The notes: generated by a model not told the origin, from the sequence alone. DNA of 64,000 bases from Actinomortierella ambigua (GCA_016098155.1 JAAAJB010000047.1:1-64000), one strand, 5' to 3'. Positions 10,183 through 22,350 are shown, numbered from the stretch's first letter. Made by a program: numbers and translations.

Positions 10183-11726
10183 ATGGGAAGAGTATACCCC
10201 TTCTGTATAGCGTCGGACGAACAGTACCTGTACGCAGCCGTGTTTGACAACCTCCAAGGCGATGGCAGCCTATTCCTCCTCCGCTCGCAGGCCTATCCAC
10301 AGGACCTGTTGTCGACCAAGTGGGTGAAGCTCGCAAAGTCCAAGTTCGACCACGTGCATTCGTGGACCACTGTAAACAGCTGTGCTGCCGCCGGTGGTGC
10401 CTTCCTGATTCTCTTCGATCAGAACGATGCCGGAGCGCCACAGCTCCGAGGGGCGTTTTACGACACCAATGCCCCAGAAAAGAACGAGTGGGTCCCAGTT
10501 GACTCGGGCTTCCTCCGTTGCGGAGGGCCGGGGTCATGGTGTGATAGTAAACTTTTAGGCGTACCTGGCTCAAGGCCAGGCAGATTCAAGTTCTTTTACC
10601 GTCATGAGCCAACCAATGAAATTAGAATAGCATCTTTCAATCCCACCACCGCGACTTTGGGCTCTCCCAACTCTACCCTTGGGGCCGTGGTAAAGAAACA
10701 AAGTCTTTGGCTGTCAGACGTTGTTGAGATGAGAGCGATAGTTACCCCGCTCCCCTCACTCAATCTTTATTTGTTTTTCTTGCTCTTTTTGTTTCACAGT
10801 CTGTAGCCTACTCAGCACAAGGCGTCCCCTCATCACAGCTCCTTATTGATTACCTGAACCCGCGGGAGTTGGCCGTTGCCATGATCGACGTCGTAAGCGG
10901 TCCTGAGAAGAACAACACCGTGAACTATCGCGTCTTTGGGGTTGACGACCAAGGTTTCCCAGTGTCGAGCATTGTGAAGGCCAACACGACGAATGCACTC
11001 CCCGACTCTTGTCGATCCAATGGCGTTGATACCTTCCAGGCTACAGGGAGGAGCTCGAACGGAGCTCTGCTCTATTGGTGTCAGGTAATCTTTGGGAGAG
11101 CAATAGGGTCTTCATTTGATCCTTTCACGTCATGTTACCCTTGTCGAAATAGTTGTCTAACCTGTGTCAACTCTCTCCTCCTTTGATTGGTTGGTGAACA
11201 TCACTCTTGTCTCCATGTAAATCAACAGAAGAATACGCAGAGTGCCAACGATAGCAACCCCATTCGGAACATTGTGTACTCTATCGGCGAGAGCCCTATT
11301 CGACAGGTGGTCGCCCTCCACGAACATGCTCTGCCGAGTTTTCTCCCGGTACCGAGCCCCAATGGGACGGACGCCAGCTGGGCCATCTCGTATGAGCTGA
11401 ACGACGCCATTTACGGTTTCCACTTGACGGGGCCTTCAGCTGGAACAATGTTTACACGCGACGCCAGCTTCTTGAGCATCGAGAGCTTCCTACCTGGCTG
11501 GAGTATCATTCTCATCGTGGCTGTTGGATTGTTCGCCGTGCTAGGTCTCTGTTGGTGGGTCCGACTGCGTCATGAGAGAAAGAACCGAAAGCCTGTCCTG
11601 CAACCTTTGTCAGCGTGGCAACGCTCTGCTCCCGAGACCATTGTGGATGTCGATGCGTCCGCCGTATCGCTGAGTGTTCCCCCACCAGCTTATACCACTG
11701 GATCTCAGTCCTCGAAGAGCAAATGA
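10183..11726 (+). CDS. Tandem-family membrane protein, copy 4, PPxY tail
   Basis: Function unknown. Exons 10183-10689, 10800-11084 and 11229-11726, introns phase 0, 429 residues. It carries the whole family signature: MGR start with CIAS, YLYAAV, NSCAAAGG, WCDSKLLGVPG, the Asn-Ser-Thr sequon before intron 1, YLNPRELAVA, NYRVFGVDDQG, LYWCQ, NIVYSIGE, WAISYE and FHLTGPSAG. The membrane segment is at about 355-374. Unlike copies 1 and 2 it has a tail of about 55 residues, basic at first and then Ser/Pro-rich, with a PPAY motif at about 416-419. In known proteins PPxY binds WW domains of Nedd4/Rsp5 ubiquitin ligases, so regulated endocytosis is possible; that is inference. Confidence 0.77.
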
Positions 11727-13553
11727 TGAAGGTTTCTCATGCATGTAATATACCCCCCCCCTCCTTCTCCATAGGACCGTAGTTTCTTGTCAATCTCCTT
11801 TTTTTCCTTAGCAGCAGTAATGAAATCAGCAGTATGTAATTGTCCGATTGTAAGCAAACCAACCATGTATGAGCATAGTCTCATTAGCATATCAGCATAG
11901 GTGACAGTCATAGTTGGGATCTGTCATCAGTGGCTTTTATTGTGAGAGGGAGTTCTGCAGGAAAGGCGCCTCTTATGTATATATTTTTTTTCCTCACAGA
12001 AATTAACGCGGTACCTGGTTTTGCTCCTCGGTGTCAGTTTACTCTACAAAAGCACAATAGGACTCGTCGTGTGTGCAAGATAAGCTTGGAAAGATCGCCT
12101 TGGTGCTTATGTCGTGTAATCCAGACGCACTTGTAGATGAGGTTTCCTTGAAAAATGGCTATATATCGCGCGCGTTTAGCAGGATAGTAGCAACAGAGGC
12201 ATTTTCCATCACTGCTTCTGCAAACGTTTGTGCGCCAACTGTCTTGGACGAATATGCGCAATTTTGGACATAAAAGGGTAGTTGAGCACTTTTTTTTCAT
12301 CTGGAGCTGTGCAGTAGCCAGTGTGGCAAAATCCCTGACTAATACATTTGACCATCCTTCTCTCCCTTCATCTCCATCGACTGAGGTAAATTGAGAGAGG
12401 AGAAGAAGGAGAGGGGGGAGGGAGGGGATTTTGTGATTAGACATGCATTGCAACCACAATCAACACCTTGCAACACCACTCAGCGCAAACACGCAACAAG
12501 GTAGAGCGAAAGGCAGTCAGAAGCCTACTCCATGTCCATGTAGACAACGTGTTTTGGTTCGTGTAGACAATTCTTTTCCTCACTATTCTCTACTCCTCTT
12601 CTAGTTCCCCTCGTGCGTGCACGAAAAGAAATAGTCCTTGAAACCCAAGCGTGCGTTTAAGTGAGCAAAGGTTTCAAACGGACATATGAAGGTGGGCTAG
12701 AGGAAGGGGAGGGCGTGGCGAGTGGTTTGAGAAGAGGTCCATGCGCCCGAAGTTTGACACGATGTTATCGTGAGCGCACCTTTTGTCTTTCCTCTCGCCA
12801 GAGGCGTGCTCAGAGTGACGAAAACATATCATTCAGTGCAACTCGAGCACGCACGCTAACAATGTGCTTATTGCAAGAAGGAGACGGGGAGAGAACGAGA
12901 AGCGCGATTCTCTTTGGAGAGCTGCATACCACGGCTGACCCAAAGGGATGGACGGATGAATACTCCTCCTATCTTACTGCTTGCCGCGCAAACTCCATCT
13001 TGAACGTCCCTTTTTCCTTGGTATGTTCAAGAGCGCGCCTTGTCGTCTTGTGGAGGGTGAACGATGCCGAATAACACAATAATGCATCTCTTCCTTCGAG
13101 GTGTTTGCGTGTTTGTGTAAGTGTTGTGTTGTTGTTGAGGTACCCTGCCTTCATAACTGTACACTTCACCCCTGTCACCCACCCATCCCACTCACTCCTC
13201 CCATCCCTGTTCCTGTTCACCCTCCCTCTCCCCCTTTTTTTTTCTTTCTTCCCTCTTTTGCTCGTCTTCTTCTCTTCTCCCTCTTCTTCGTCTTTTTTTT
13301 CCTCCTCGCTCTACGATACATCGACACATCCCCTTTCCCCTCATCCTCGCCCCTCTCCTTCCCCTTCTCCTTTGTGCTCCTCTGTCCTCTCTCACCTCTC
13401 TTTCTCTCTTGCAACCACGACAACGTGAGGACCAGACCAGGGCAGGTCAGGTCAGGTCAGGTCAAGGCCCTTGGCCCTTTTGCTCCTCTCTATTCCTTGA
13501 CGTCTTTGTACTCTTCTCCTCGCTCAGATCACTCTCTTGTTCGCACTCTCCCA

Positions 13554-13585
<32 letters not shown>

Positions 13586-13714
13586 TCCCCTCTCTCTTCT
13601 TGAGGGCACACATTGACACACACTGCACTCACTCGCCCAACTCTATTTGCCATCGTCCAAGTCCCGCACACAAACACGCCCACCTTCCACACACTCCTTC
13701 ACACTGACGAAGCG
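11727..13714. other. Spacer and leader of the TBC gene
   Basis: Nearly 2 kb without a supported gene. An antisense frame at 12034-12459 is Cys-rich and lacks any pattern I recognise. The last 500 bases are strongly C/T-rich, including a (TC)n tract at 13560-13584, and look like the 5' leader of the gene starting at 13715. Confidence 0.5.
13560..13584. repeat. (TC)n tract in leader
   Basis: About twelve TC units within a longer pyrimidine-rich leader about 130 bases before the ATG at 13715. Confidence 0.85.
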
Positions 13715-16700
13715 ATGGAGGGCAAGGTGCAGTCTGGGAGCGTTTTCCTTCTCCAGCACCCACTAGCAGATCCTCAGGATCCGCCAATAGCCATCCCAAT
13801 CCGCCCTCGCCCTATCCCTCCCAGGACAACAGGGATCCCCCCGACGCCAACCTCTCTCTCGCAATCCTTTTCTCCCCCTGGATCACCCGTTTTGCCTCCT
13901 TTTCACGGCCCTTCGAGTCTGCCTTCGTCATCGTCGTCGTCCATCTTGTTCGCAGGACCCGGAGGCGTTGTTGGCACTGCATCGTGTTCGGTTATCTCAG
14001 CCTCGTCGGCCAGACAATCATCGAAGCTTGCGCGTGAACTGACAACGAGGTTGTGGCAACGCGAGGCCGAGCTACACACCATGAAGGAACGGTACGACGC
14101 CAAGATCCAAAAACTAAAGTCAATGTTGCGAGAAGCTGGCGTGTCACCGACCGAGGTCGAGAACAGCTTGGCCGAGGCAGAGACGACAACGACTACCACC
14201 ACCCCTTCTCCCTCCCCTTCTCCCCATTCTCCCCATTCTCCCCCCTCTCCTCCCCCGCTTCTTCTGCATTATCGTCAAGAACCACAACTGGAGCAGCAGC
14301 AGAAGGAACAGCAGAAGCAGCAACAGCAGCAGCCACATCAGCAAATTCGTGACAGGGGTAGTCATCATAGCCACCGTTACCCACTAAAGCAGCTTGAGCA
14401 ACAAAACGCCCATCGCCGTTTGCCCACAGACTATCCTACCCAAGACCAGTCCTCGGTTCACACCACACCTCGTGGAGGAGGTGTGCTATCAACACCCGCA
14501 CAGCATGGGATGGAGGACTGCGACCCTCTCTCGTTCTCGAGGGAGACACTTACCACATCGTCCAAAGGCGCCTGCGAAGACTGTCTCTCTATCGAGGGTA
14601 TCGAGGGCGAGAGTGAAGATGATGAAACTGACGACGACGACAAGGACGAGGACGATCTCGAACAGGCGCTATCTGAAGCCATGTCTAGCTGCGCCAATTC
14701 GATTATCTCCACGCGGTTGCTGTTCACCAGCGACACCGGTGCTGCCAGTGGGGGTCAGAGTGACACGGCCGACGTATCCTCTGAACAGCCAGGTGCAGAA
14801 GCCACGAGGACCTGTGTTGGGGTAGCAAAAGGGGGATGTACCAGCATGCTCGTAACTTCTTCATCGGATGTATCATGTGTGCGCACAGAAAAGGATCGCT
14901 TAGGGACAAGGTCGTCCTCAACACTCTCAGCCCCAACACAATTAGCAACAGGTGTAACACAACAGACCTGCAGCAACATAACAACCACTACCCCGACGAC
15001 GACCACTGCATCGACCACTGCTGCTCCTATCGAACGAAACAACAACATTCATACAAAGGCGAATGACCTCTCCACGAGTGTTCCACAACAGTCGACTGCA
15101 TCACCCGCAACAACCCCCTTGCCACCCACGACGGTCGGCTCGCTGGGGATCAAGGCCCTCAAGGAAAAATGGGCCTCTGGTGCTTTTTTCTGGTCAAAAT
15201 CAACTGCTGGGCCACAGCCACAGTCCGACTCGACAGTCAACCACCCTGGCGGGCATCATGGACACCACCAGCATAGTGCCTCCACCTCCGCTGTTCCAGG
15301 CCCAACGAGCATCTTTGTCTCTACCCAAGGCATTGTCAACGAAAAAAAGCCAGCCTCCGTTGAGACCAGCAACACCAGTCCCTCAGGCACAGGGGCGACG
15401 TTGTCGACGAGCAGTGGTGGTACCTCAACAACATCAACAACGACCACAACAACAAGGGATCCATGGCTCAGTTCTATACTTGGGCCTGCATCCACCCCAT
15501 CAACGTCCTCATCCTCGTCGTCAGCGTCGTCGTCGTCTCGCAAGCTCTCCTACCCTCGTACACCGCTGAACGGCCACCACCATCCAACACGGCCCATGTC
15601 TGAGATCCACCTTGGCACCACGGCCACAATCACGCATTTCGGGGCCTTGGCCCAACCCACCACCCAGCGTGAGAATCAGTTTCCACGGCAGACACTGGCA
15701 AGGATCTACGAAAGCGCCTCCACCACTACACTACCACCACCACCTCCTCCATCGTCGTCGACTCGAAGGAACCCCTCACCCCTCCACTTTCGTGCCATAT
15801 CGATGGCAGCAAATCTGATTGACACAGGAGCGATCACCCCCGCCAAGCTCTACGCCAAGAGAACACACACCCTCATTGCGAAATGGACCCTCGGATTGCT
15901 CATGAACAGCCGTGATCGGAATGCACACGGGAATAATGGATTCCCCATCATTCGCGAGGCGGCATGCCCGGAACAGGAAACAACATCGCGACGAAGTAGT
16001 AGTAGCAGTACTAGCAGCAGTGGTAGTATTGATACCGAGGACAAGGACCGCTGGGCTCAGGACCGTGGCGAGGACGGGGATATCATCCATCCTTTACTTT
16101 CGCCCAGGACGCTCTCACCTCGATTCCATGGTGGTTGGGGTGGCAACAGCAGCCTGAGTAGTGGTGGCCTTGCTAGCCTTGGTGGAGGCATCAACAGCAG
16201 CAGTGGTACCAGCAACAGCGGAGGCGGAGCACTGGCAGGAGGAGCAGGAGCAGGAGCAGGAGCAGGCGGAGGTGGAGGTGGAAGTGGGCTATTGACGCAC
16301 ACGTCGATGGGCTCGTCCATGTATTCATCGTCGCACCACAGTAGCACCATGGTACCACCGATCTCCGATCGGTCCGTGGTTGAGATGTCGGACATCAGCT
16401 CGCCCACGCGATCGCTCTCCCCGTCGTCGTCGTTCAGTGGCTTCAGCGGTGCAGGTGGTAGCAGTGGCGGTGGAGGCGTTGGTGGTGGTGGCGGTGGTGG
16501 CGGTGGTGGCGGTGGTGGTATTGGAGGCTTTATAGGCAGCGAGCCCAAGCCGACGACGGACCGCTATGGGTTCTACACGAACGCCCGTCCCGTGGCCGTG
16601 CAACAGGGCCTGCTCAAGCTGACAGAAGCCTACACGATCGAGGAGCTGGACACGCCCCGGATCCAGCCGGACGGTTCTGAACGTGATGCCTTTGACTTTA

Positions 16701-18768
16701 CAAAATCGTGCGAGGCATCGTCGTCCCCCAAATCGGCCTACCCGCCACCCCCGCATGCAGGCTTGGAGGGATATCAGACATCGGTCGTCGCCTTGGCCAC
16801 GACCATCACCACAACCGCCACAGCGACAGCGACCGCAACGACATCCACAAAATCTTCCTTCTCTGGAGAGGGCATAACAGCGGCAACATCAGCAGCAGCA
16901 GCGGCGGCGGCGGCAGTGGTGGCGGCAACGGCAACAACAACAGCAGTAACAGCTTCACTAACGGCATCCATCTCGCCAGGAAGCGCCGGTCCATCCCTGA
17001 CAACGTACAGCATCAAGTCACCGGTGCTCTCAACTACGGCGCCTCGTCCAATGTCGACCCTCTCGACGCCGGTGGCGCCAACGACGACGGTTACGGCGAT
17101 TCTGTCGCAGCTGAAAGACCTGCACGACTCGGTCCAAATGTCGCAAAAGGAGAAGTGGGATGCCTTCTTACGGAAGCGACGACGCAAGATTCACCAGGGT
17201 GAGCTCCATGGCAACATGAGCTCATCCAACCTGGGTTCTCCCTTGTTCAGCAGCCTGAGCTTGGTCCTGGAGGAGGAGCCAGAGGACGATGATTGGCTGT
17301 ATTGGTCTAGTCAACAACTCATTGGTTTGGCCACTATGGGTAAAGGAGCTGACTGGGAAGAGTTTCGAGATTTGGTCCGCGGTGGTATTCCCGTTGCATA
17401 TCGGTAAGTCTTGTTATTATGGACAAATGCTTTCAGATTTGAAGTCGAATTTTGGTCTGCAAGCCTTGCATGCCCTAGCTTGAGCCCTAATGTCTGTTTT
17501 ATTTTTAATGACTCTACTTTCTTTTTAGGAATAAAATCTGGTTGGAGGCGTCAGGAGCTTGGGATATGCGACAACCAGGATACTACCAAGAGCTCTTAAA
17601 CACACTACGACCAGAGCAATCACCCTGCTGGGGCGACATTGAGATGGATTTGCATCGGACGTTCCCGAACAACATCTTGTTTGGGTATGGTGGCCATGGA
17701 ATCGACAAGTTGCGTAACATCCTCACTGCGTACGCGCTGTACAACCCTACTGTCGGGTACTGCCAGGGCATGAACCTGCTTGCGGGCACGCTACTGCTGA
17801 CAAACCACAGTGAGGAAGACGCGTTCTGGATCTTGACCTGTCTCCTCAGTCGATTGTTACCCGAGGACTACTTTACAAAGCAGCTCATGGCCCCGCAGGC
17901 AGACCAGCGGGTCCTGCGCGACTTGATCCAAGAGATTCTGCCCCGTTTGAGTAGTCACCTGGATGAGATGCATGTTGACCTGACGGCGATCACGTTCAGT
18001 TGGTTCCTGACCCTGTTCACAGACTGCTTACCGGTCGAGACATTGGTCCGGGTCTGGGACGTGTTGTTCGCCGAGGGCATGTTGGCTGTCTTTCGGATCG
18101 CAGTTGCGCTGCTCTGGCTGAACGAGAAGGAGATCCTCAAGTGTCGCAATGGAGCCACGATCTACTGCTATATGAAGCAGATGACACAAGGCATGCACCA
18201 AGCCGACAAACTTCTCAAGGTGAGATATAGTCTCTTTAAGCACTCCCACAACACCTTTCACAAAAAAAAAGAGGGCGAATGAATTAGCGAGCATTGCCAA
18301 TGAACTAATCTCCCTTTCCCCCCTCACCTTTCCTCCCATCATACTCTCTCCTATTAGACGGCTATGGTGACACTCAAATCAAACATTCAACCTGACAAGG
18401 TCGAGGCCAAGCGGATCCGATACAACAAGCAGATCCGAGAGGAGCAACTCAGGGAGGAGCAACTCCTCCAAGAATCGGCCGCGCGTCGTCGTCGATCCAA
18501 ATCACCAACCCCACAGTCGCCACCTCCGCCTTCCTCGATTTTATCGTCGCTTGCTGCAAAGGAACCCACCCTATCCCCCTCGAGCCCCACCATAAGCACA
18601 GCTGCTGACATGACGACCACAGACCTCGCATCCACGTTGCTGCCGTCGACGACGAGCATGGACAGCGGGCCTGCGGGATCTCCACGCGCGACCAGTCCTC
18701 CGCGGTATATCCCTCGGTCACGGTCACCGTGTTCACCGCAGTCACCCCGTCCACTGAGAGCTGTGTAA
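13715..18768 (+). CDS. TBC-domain Rab GTPase-activating protein
   Basis: Predicted GAP for a Rab GTPase of membrane traffic. Exons 13715-17403 (phase 2), 17529-18219 and 18358-18768 give 1596 residues. The first 1100 residues are low complexity: Pro/Ser/Thr, a short Gln run, an acidic stretch, Gly/Ser/Ala runs, with one likely coiled coil around residues 110-155. The TBC domain begins at GIPVAYRNKIW (about 1222) and holds both catalytic fingers: Arg of IEMDLHR (about 1273) and Gln of YCQGMN (about 1309). A conserved WFLTLF and RVWDVLF stretch follows. The C-terminus has a charged helix and a Ser/Pro-rich tail with RSRSP-like pieces. An upstream open frame to 13613 lacks an ATG, so 13715 is the likely start. 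Closest in feel to the Gyp2/Mdr1 type, not certain. Confidence 0.85.
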
Positions 18769-19047
18769 AAGTGCTTTGCACTTCATGCTCCCCCCCTTAC
18801 CCCTTCCACTACCACCATACTTTGTATATAGCCTGCTTGCATACCCCCCACCCTTACCACTCTTGCTAGTCCAATCTCCCTTCTACCACACTTTGTACCA
18901 ACACTGAAACTTGTAAAACCTGCTTCCATGCTTCTAAGGGCACTTTATGTCTTCCTTTGACTGGAAACCAACTTTTTTTGTTTCCTGGTATGCTACTCTA
19001 TTTTCTTCTTCCTCTTGAATCAATTTTTTTTTGTGATTGGTTGTATC
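18769..19047. other. Convergent 3' spacer
   Basis: The 3' ends of the TBC gene and threonine synthase face each other over 279 bases. It is C- and T-rich with TTTTTTT tracts; no gene. Confidence 0.6.
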
Positions 19048-20947
19048 TTATTGTTGGAGCTCACGAGCAATGACCTCGATGACCAAGGCCTCCTCCGCTC
19101 GCGGAATGACGGTGACGCGGCGCTCGGCCTCGAGCAGGCCGTCAAACTCCTTGGGCAGGACTGTCTTGAAGAATTCATCAAAGACAACACCGGGCTGTTC
19201 CTTCAGGGCCAGCTCCACGGCCTCGGAGAACTTGGCCGGGTGAGCCGTCGAGAGTGAGATCACCACGTTCGTCTTGTCGTCCATCTCGGGATGCATCCGC
19301 TCGCCGGCCGTCACACCCACAGCCGTGTGGGGGTCCATCACGTAGGCAGGTTGCGAGGCTGGGTTGGCGGGGTGGCTGTAGGCGCGGATAGTCGCACAAG
19401 TCTATTTTTTCATGGAGTGAAAGAAGGACGAAAGAGTTAGTATTATGATTTTTTTTTTTTTTTTTTTATAAAAAAAAGGTCTTAGGAGGGATATCATCCA
19501 TGCTCCAAAAACTCCCCTTTCATGGAGGAAGGATTTTTTTTTGTTACCTGCTCATCCGAGACGTTTGCGGCATCAAAGACGCGCTTAGCGGCAGCAAGGA
19601 CCTTGGGACCGGCATCGAAGCGACCATGCTTCTTCAGATCCAGCATCCACTGTTCGACAATCTCACCGGCCTTGCGATCACGGTCCTGCTCGGGCACGGT
19701 CTGGGCATCGACGGCGGCCTCACGGGCCAGGTACCACAGCAGACGTTCAAAGTTGGAGCTGACGACAATGTCCATGGCCGGGCTGAGCGTGGCATGGACG
19801 TTACCCTCGACATCGAGGGCCTTCTCATACACGCCCGTGACAAAGAATCGGTAAAGGATATCGTTGGCGTTGGTGGCAATCAACAACCGTGTCGTCGGCA
19901 GACCCATCTCCGTCGCGTAGAAACCAGCCAGGATATCGCCAAAGTTGCCCGTTGGAACCGAGTAGTGTACACGCAGCTGTTGAGCTTCCTTCGAACCCGG
20001 TTGGAGCTTGAGTTGACGCAATAATGCAAAGTACGAGTAAAAATAGTAGACGGTCTGCGCCAGAATACGGGCCCAGTTGATCGAGTTGACGGCGCCGAGG
20101 TTGTACTTGCTCATAAAGTCCTCGTTGGCAAAGAGATCCTTCAGGATCGCTTGGCAGTCGTCAAAGGTGCCGCCGACGGAGATGCAGTGCACGTTCTTGT
20201 CCTGAACGGTTGTCATCTGAGCCTCTTGGATGGGGCTGACACGACCTGTGGGGAACAAGATGAAGACTGAGACGTCCTTCTTGTTACGGAGACCGTAGAT
20301 GGCAGCACTAAAAATTGTAAAGCGACAAATGATAGGGGAAAGGAAAGGATATGAAAAAAATTAAGGTTACCCAGATCATCGTTAGCAACCGTTCGACAAC
20401 AATGAAGGAAAGTTAGTCACCGAACGACAAGATCGGAGCAACAAAAAAAAAAAAAAAAAAATAGAATCTCATTCTCTTACCTGCCAGTATCACCACTGGT
20501 GGCGCCGACGACAGTGATCTTGTGGCGGTCAGCCTCGTTGGCAATACCCTTGTTCTTGCGCTGCAAAAAGTACTCAAACAGGTTGCCAACAAACTGCAGG
20601 GCAACATCCTTGAAGGCAAAGGTGGGGCCATGGAACAGCTCGAGGATGTAGAGGCCGTTCTTGACCTTGTGGATCGGTGTGATCTCTGGGTGGCGGAAGG
20701 TCGAGTAGGACCGGTCGATCAACTGCCGGAGATCATCTCTGGGGATCTCGGACGGATCGATATAGAGCGACAGGACCTCGAGAGCCAGCTCCTGGAAGGA
20801 CAGGTCGGCCCATTTTGTGAGGAAGTCTGCGGGTGCCTTGGGAATGTGGTCCGGGATAAAGAGGCCGCCGTCGGGCGACAGACCAGCAAGGACTGCCTGC
20901 TCAAAGGTGTAGTTGGTGGCCTGGCCACGAGTCGACTTGTAATGCAT
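19048..20947 (-). CDS. THR4: Threonine synthase
   Basis: Converts O-phosphohomoserine to threonine with pyridoxal phosphate, the last step of threonine synthesis. Exons on the minus strand are 20481-20947, 20307-19548 and 19401-19048, giving 526 residues (yeast Thr4 is about 514). The N-terminus has the family start MHYKSTRG, and the PLP lysine lies in GPTFAFKDVALQF (Lys about 113). GATSGDTGSAAIYGL spans intron 1 (phase 2) and supports that junction. VPTGNFGDILAGFYA and the C-terminal MDPHTAVGV are further family blocks. Intron 2 carries a long T run on the plus strand. It is divergent from LSM6 with 310 bases between the two start codons; TATATAAAT near 21004 may serve as core promoter. Confidence 0.95.
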
Positions 20948-21257
20948 TTGGTTGGAATGAGAGAGGTCTGTGTGTGCTGTGGGTTGTGTTGTTGGTAGTG
21001 TGTGTATATAAATACAAGGAGATTAAAAGAGGGAGGAGAGACCTTCAAAGAGTCTGTTACCTTATCAAGGCAAGTGGAAAAATTGGGGGCGGTGGGTCCA
21101 ATAAATGACAGAGTCACTCCCTGCCTGCGAGTCATACGCAGAGAGCAATTTTCAAAACAACGTCACACAGGCAGCGAGTCTGGGCATGGAATATGATGTT
21201 GCATGCTTGGCATCCACTCCCACGGACACAAACCTCGCGCCACACACCTGAGTCAGA

Positions 21258-21744
21258 ATGGAATCACAAAATACCCAAGACTTCACCGGATTTCTCATTG
21301 GGCGACCGGTGATCGTGAAGCTCAACTCGGGCGTCGATTATAGAGGCAGGTCGCGCATTCTAAGCTTTGCTACGGCCAGATGAGAGTGACAGACAACACC
21401 TACTCTAGCACTTTACTGACATACAAAGGGACAACCTGTTTTTATTCCGTCTCTAGGTATCTTGGCATGTTTGGACGGATACATGAACATTGCTCTTGAG
21501 CAAACGGAGGAGCTCGTCAACGGACAGGTCAAGAACCAGTATGGCGACACCTTCATTCGTGGCAACAACGGTAATCAGACTCAACAACAGAGAGAGCGCC
21601 GAGACGCGTTTTATCACAGGCTATACGCGTCCCACAGCCATAACAATAGACAGAATCACTAACATGGAGATATCCACTCCCTCTTTTACATTTTTTTTAT
21701 CTCTATGGATACTAGTGCTTTACATTTCGACAACAAAGCAATAG
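21258..21744 (+). CDS. LSM6: U6 snRNA-associated Sm-like protein LSm6
   Basis: Subunit of the Lsm1-7 (mRNA decay) and Lsm2-8 (U6 snRNA) rings. Exons 21258-21345, 21457-21570 and 21716-21744 give 76 residues, about the usual size (about 80). The Sm1 part reads IGRPVIVKLNSGVDYRG, then ACLDGYMNIALEQTEE, and the Sm2 part IRGNNVLYIS is completed across intron 2. Intron 1 must begin with GC (exon end AG, then GCAGGT) because the only in-frame joining of DYRG to ILACLDG uses that site; the nearby GT at 21350 shifts the frame. The last exon codes for only nine residues plus the stop. Confidence 0.93.
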
Positions 21745-22350
21745 CCACCTACATCAACTACTTCAAGTCAACATCCAGCAAAGCTCATCTCAATAAACTC
21801 ACAATCTACCTGTACAGTATTCAATAATGGCATCAAAGGGCGTTGCAGGAGACTGTCATTGTTGGAGAATGTTCTGGAGAGAGAAAGTTGACGTGGAGCA
21901 AGTAGCAATTCCGAACTCTGGAAGCGCTTTGTGCAAGGAGTGTGCACATAAGGATGGCATTCATAAAACATCAAGAGTGACAACAGATCCCTATCGGTCT
22001 TGTCGCCCAATGCATGTACCGCAAGCAGCACGTGGAGCCCCTCAACGTAGAAGCAGACAACGTAGAAGGCAGGTCCTTTAAGTAGAATGGACGGTGCAAG
22101 CACGTCGTAGGGCAACTAATTTTTTTTTTTCTCTCATAGCGCCACCACATTCATGTTGGGTCCAAAAGAAGCTCTGAACCCAACCCCTCAATCTTACGAG
22201 ATTATGATCTGAGTTCAGAGCTTGGGTCCAAAAGCTGTTCCACCTTAAACATCACAATAACCACAACGAATAAAAAATATATGCTCGACAATGGGTTTTA
22301 TTGTCACGTTTTCAAAAATGGCTCAATGACATGCAGTTGAAAAGAGAAAT
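21745..22350. other. Convergent spacer between LSM6 and eL8
   Basis: About 600 bases without a gene, containing the inverted/direct repeat unit at 22156-22234 and A/T-rich 3' sequence of the eL8 gene. Confidence 0.5.
22156..22234. repeat. Hairpin flanked by 13-base direct repeats
   Basis: TTGGGTCCAAAAG occurs at 22156-22168 and again at 22222-22234. Between them an 11-base perfect inverted repeat pairs AAGCTCTGAAC (22169-22179) with GTTCAGAGCTT (22213-22223), leaving a 33-base loop. It could be a hairpin RNA, a small mobile-element remnant or a terminator-like structure between two convergent genes; the sequence alone does not decide. Confidence 0.7.

Noticed and set aside
12034..12459. Minus-strand 141-codon frame
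   Set aside because: Cys- and Leu-rich with no domain pattern, no splice partners and a (CT)-rich start; treated as chance.
16057..16548. Minus-strand poly-Pro frame
   Set aside because: Antisense of Gly-coding repeats in the TBC exon.
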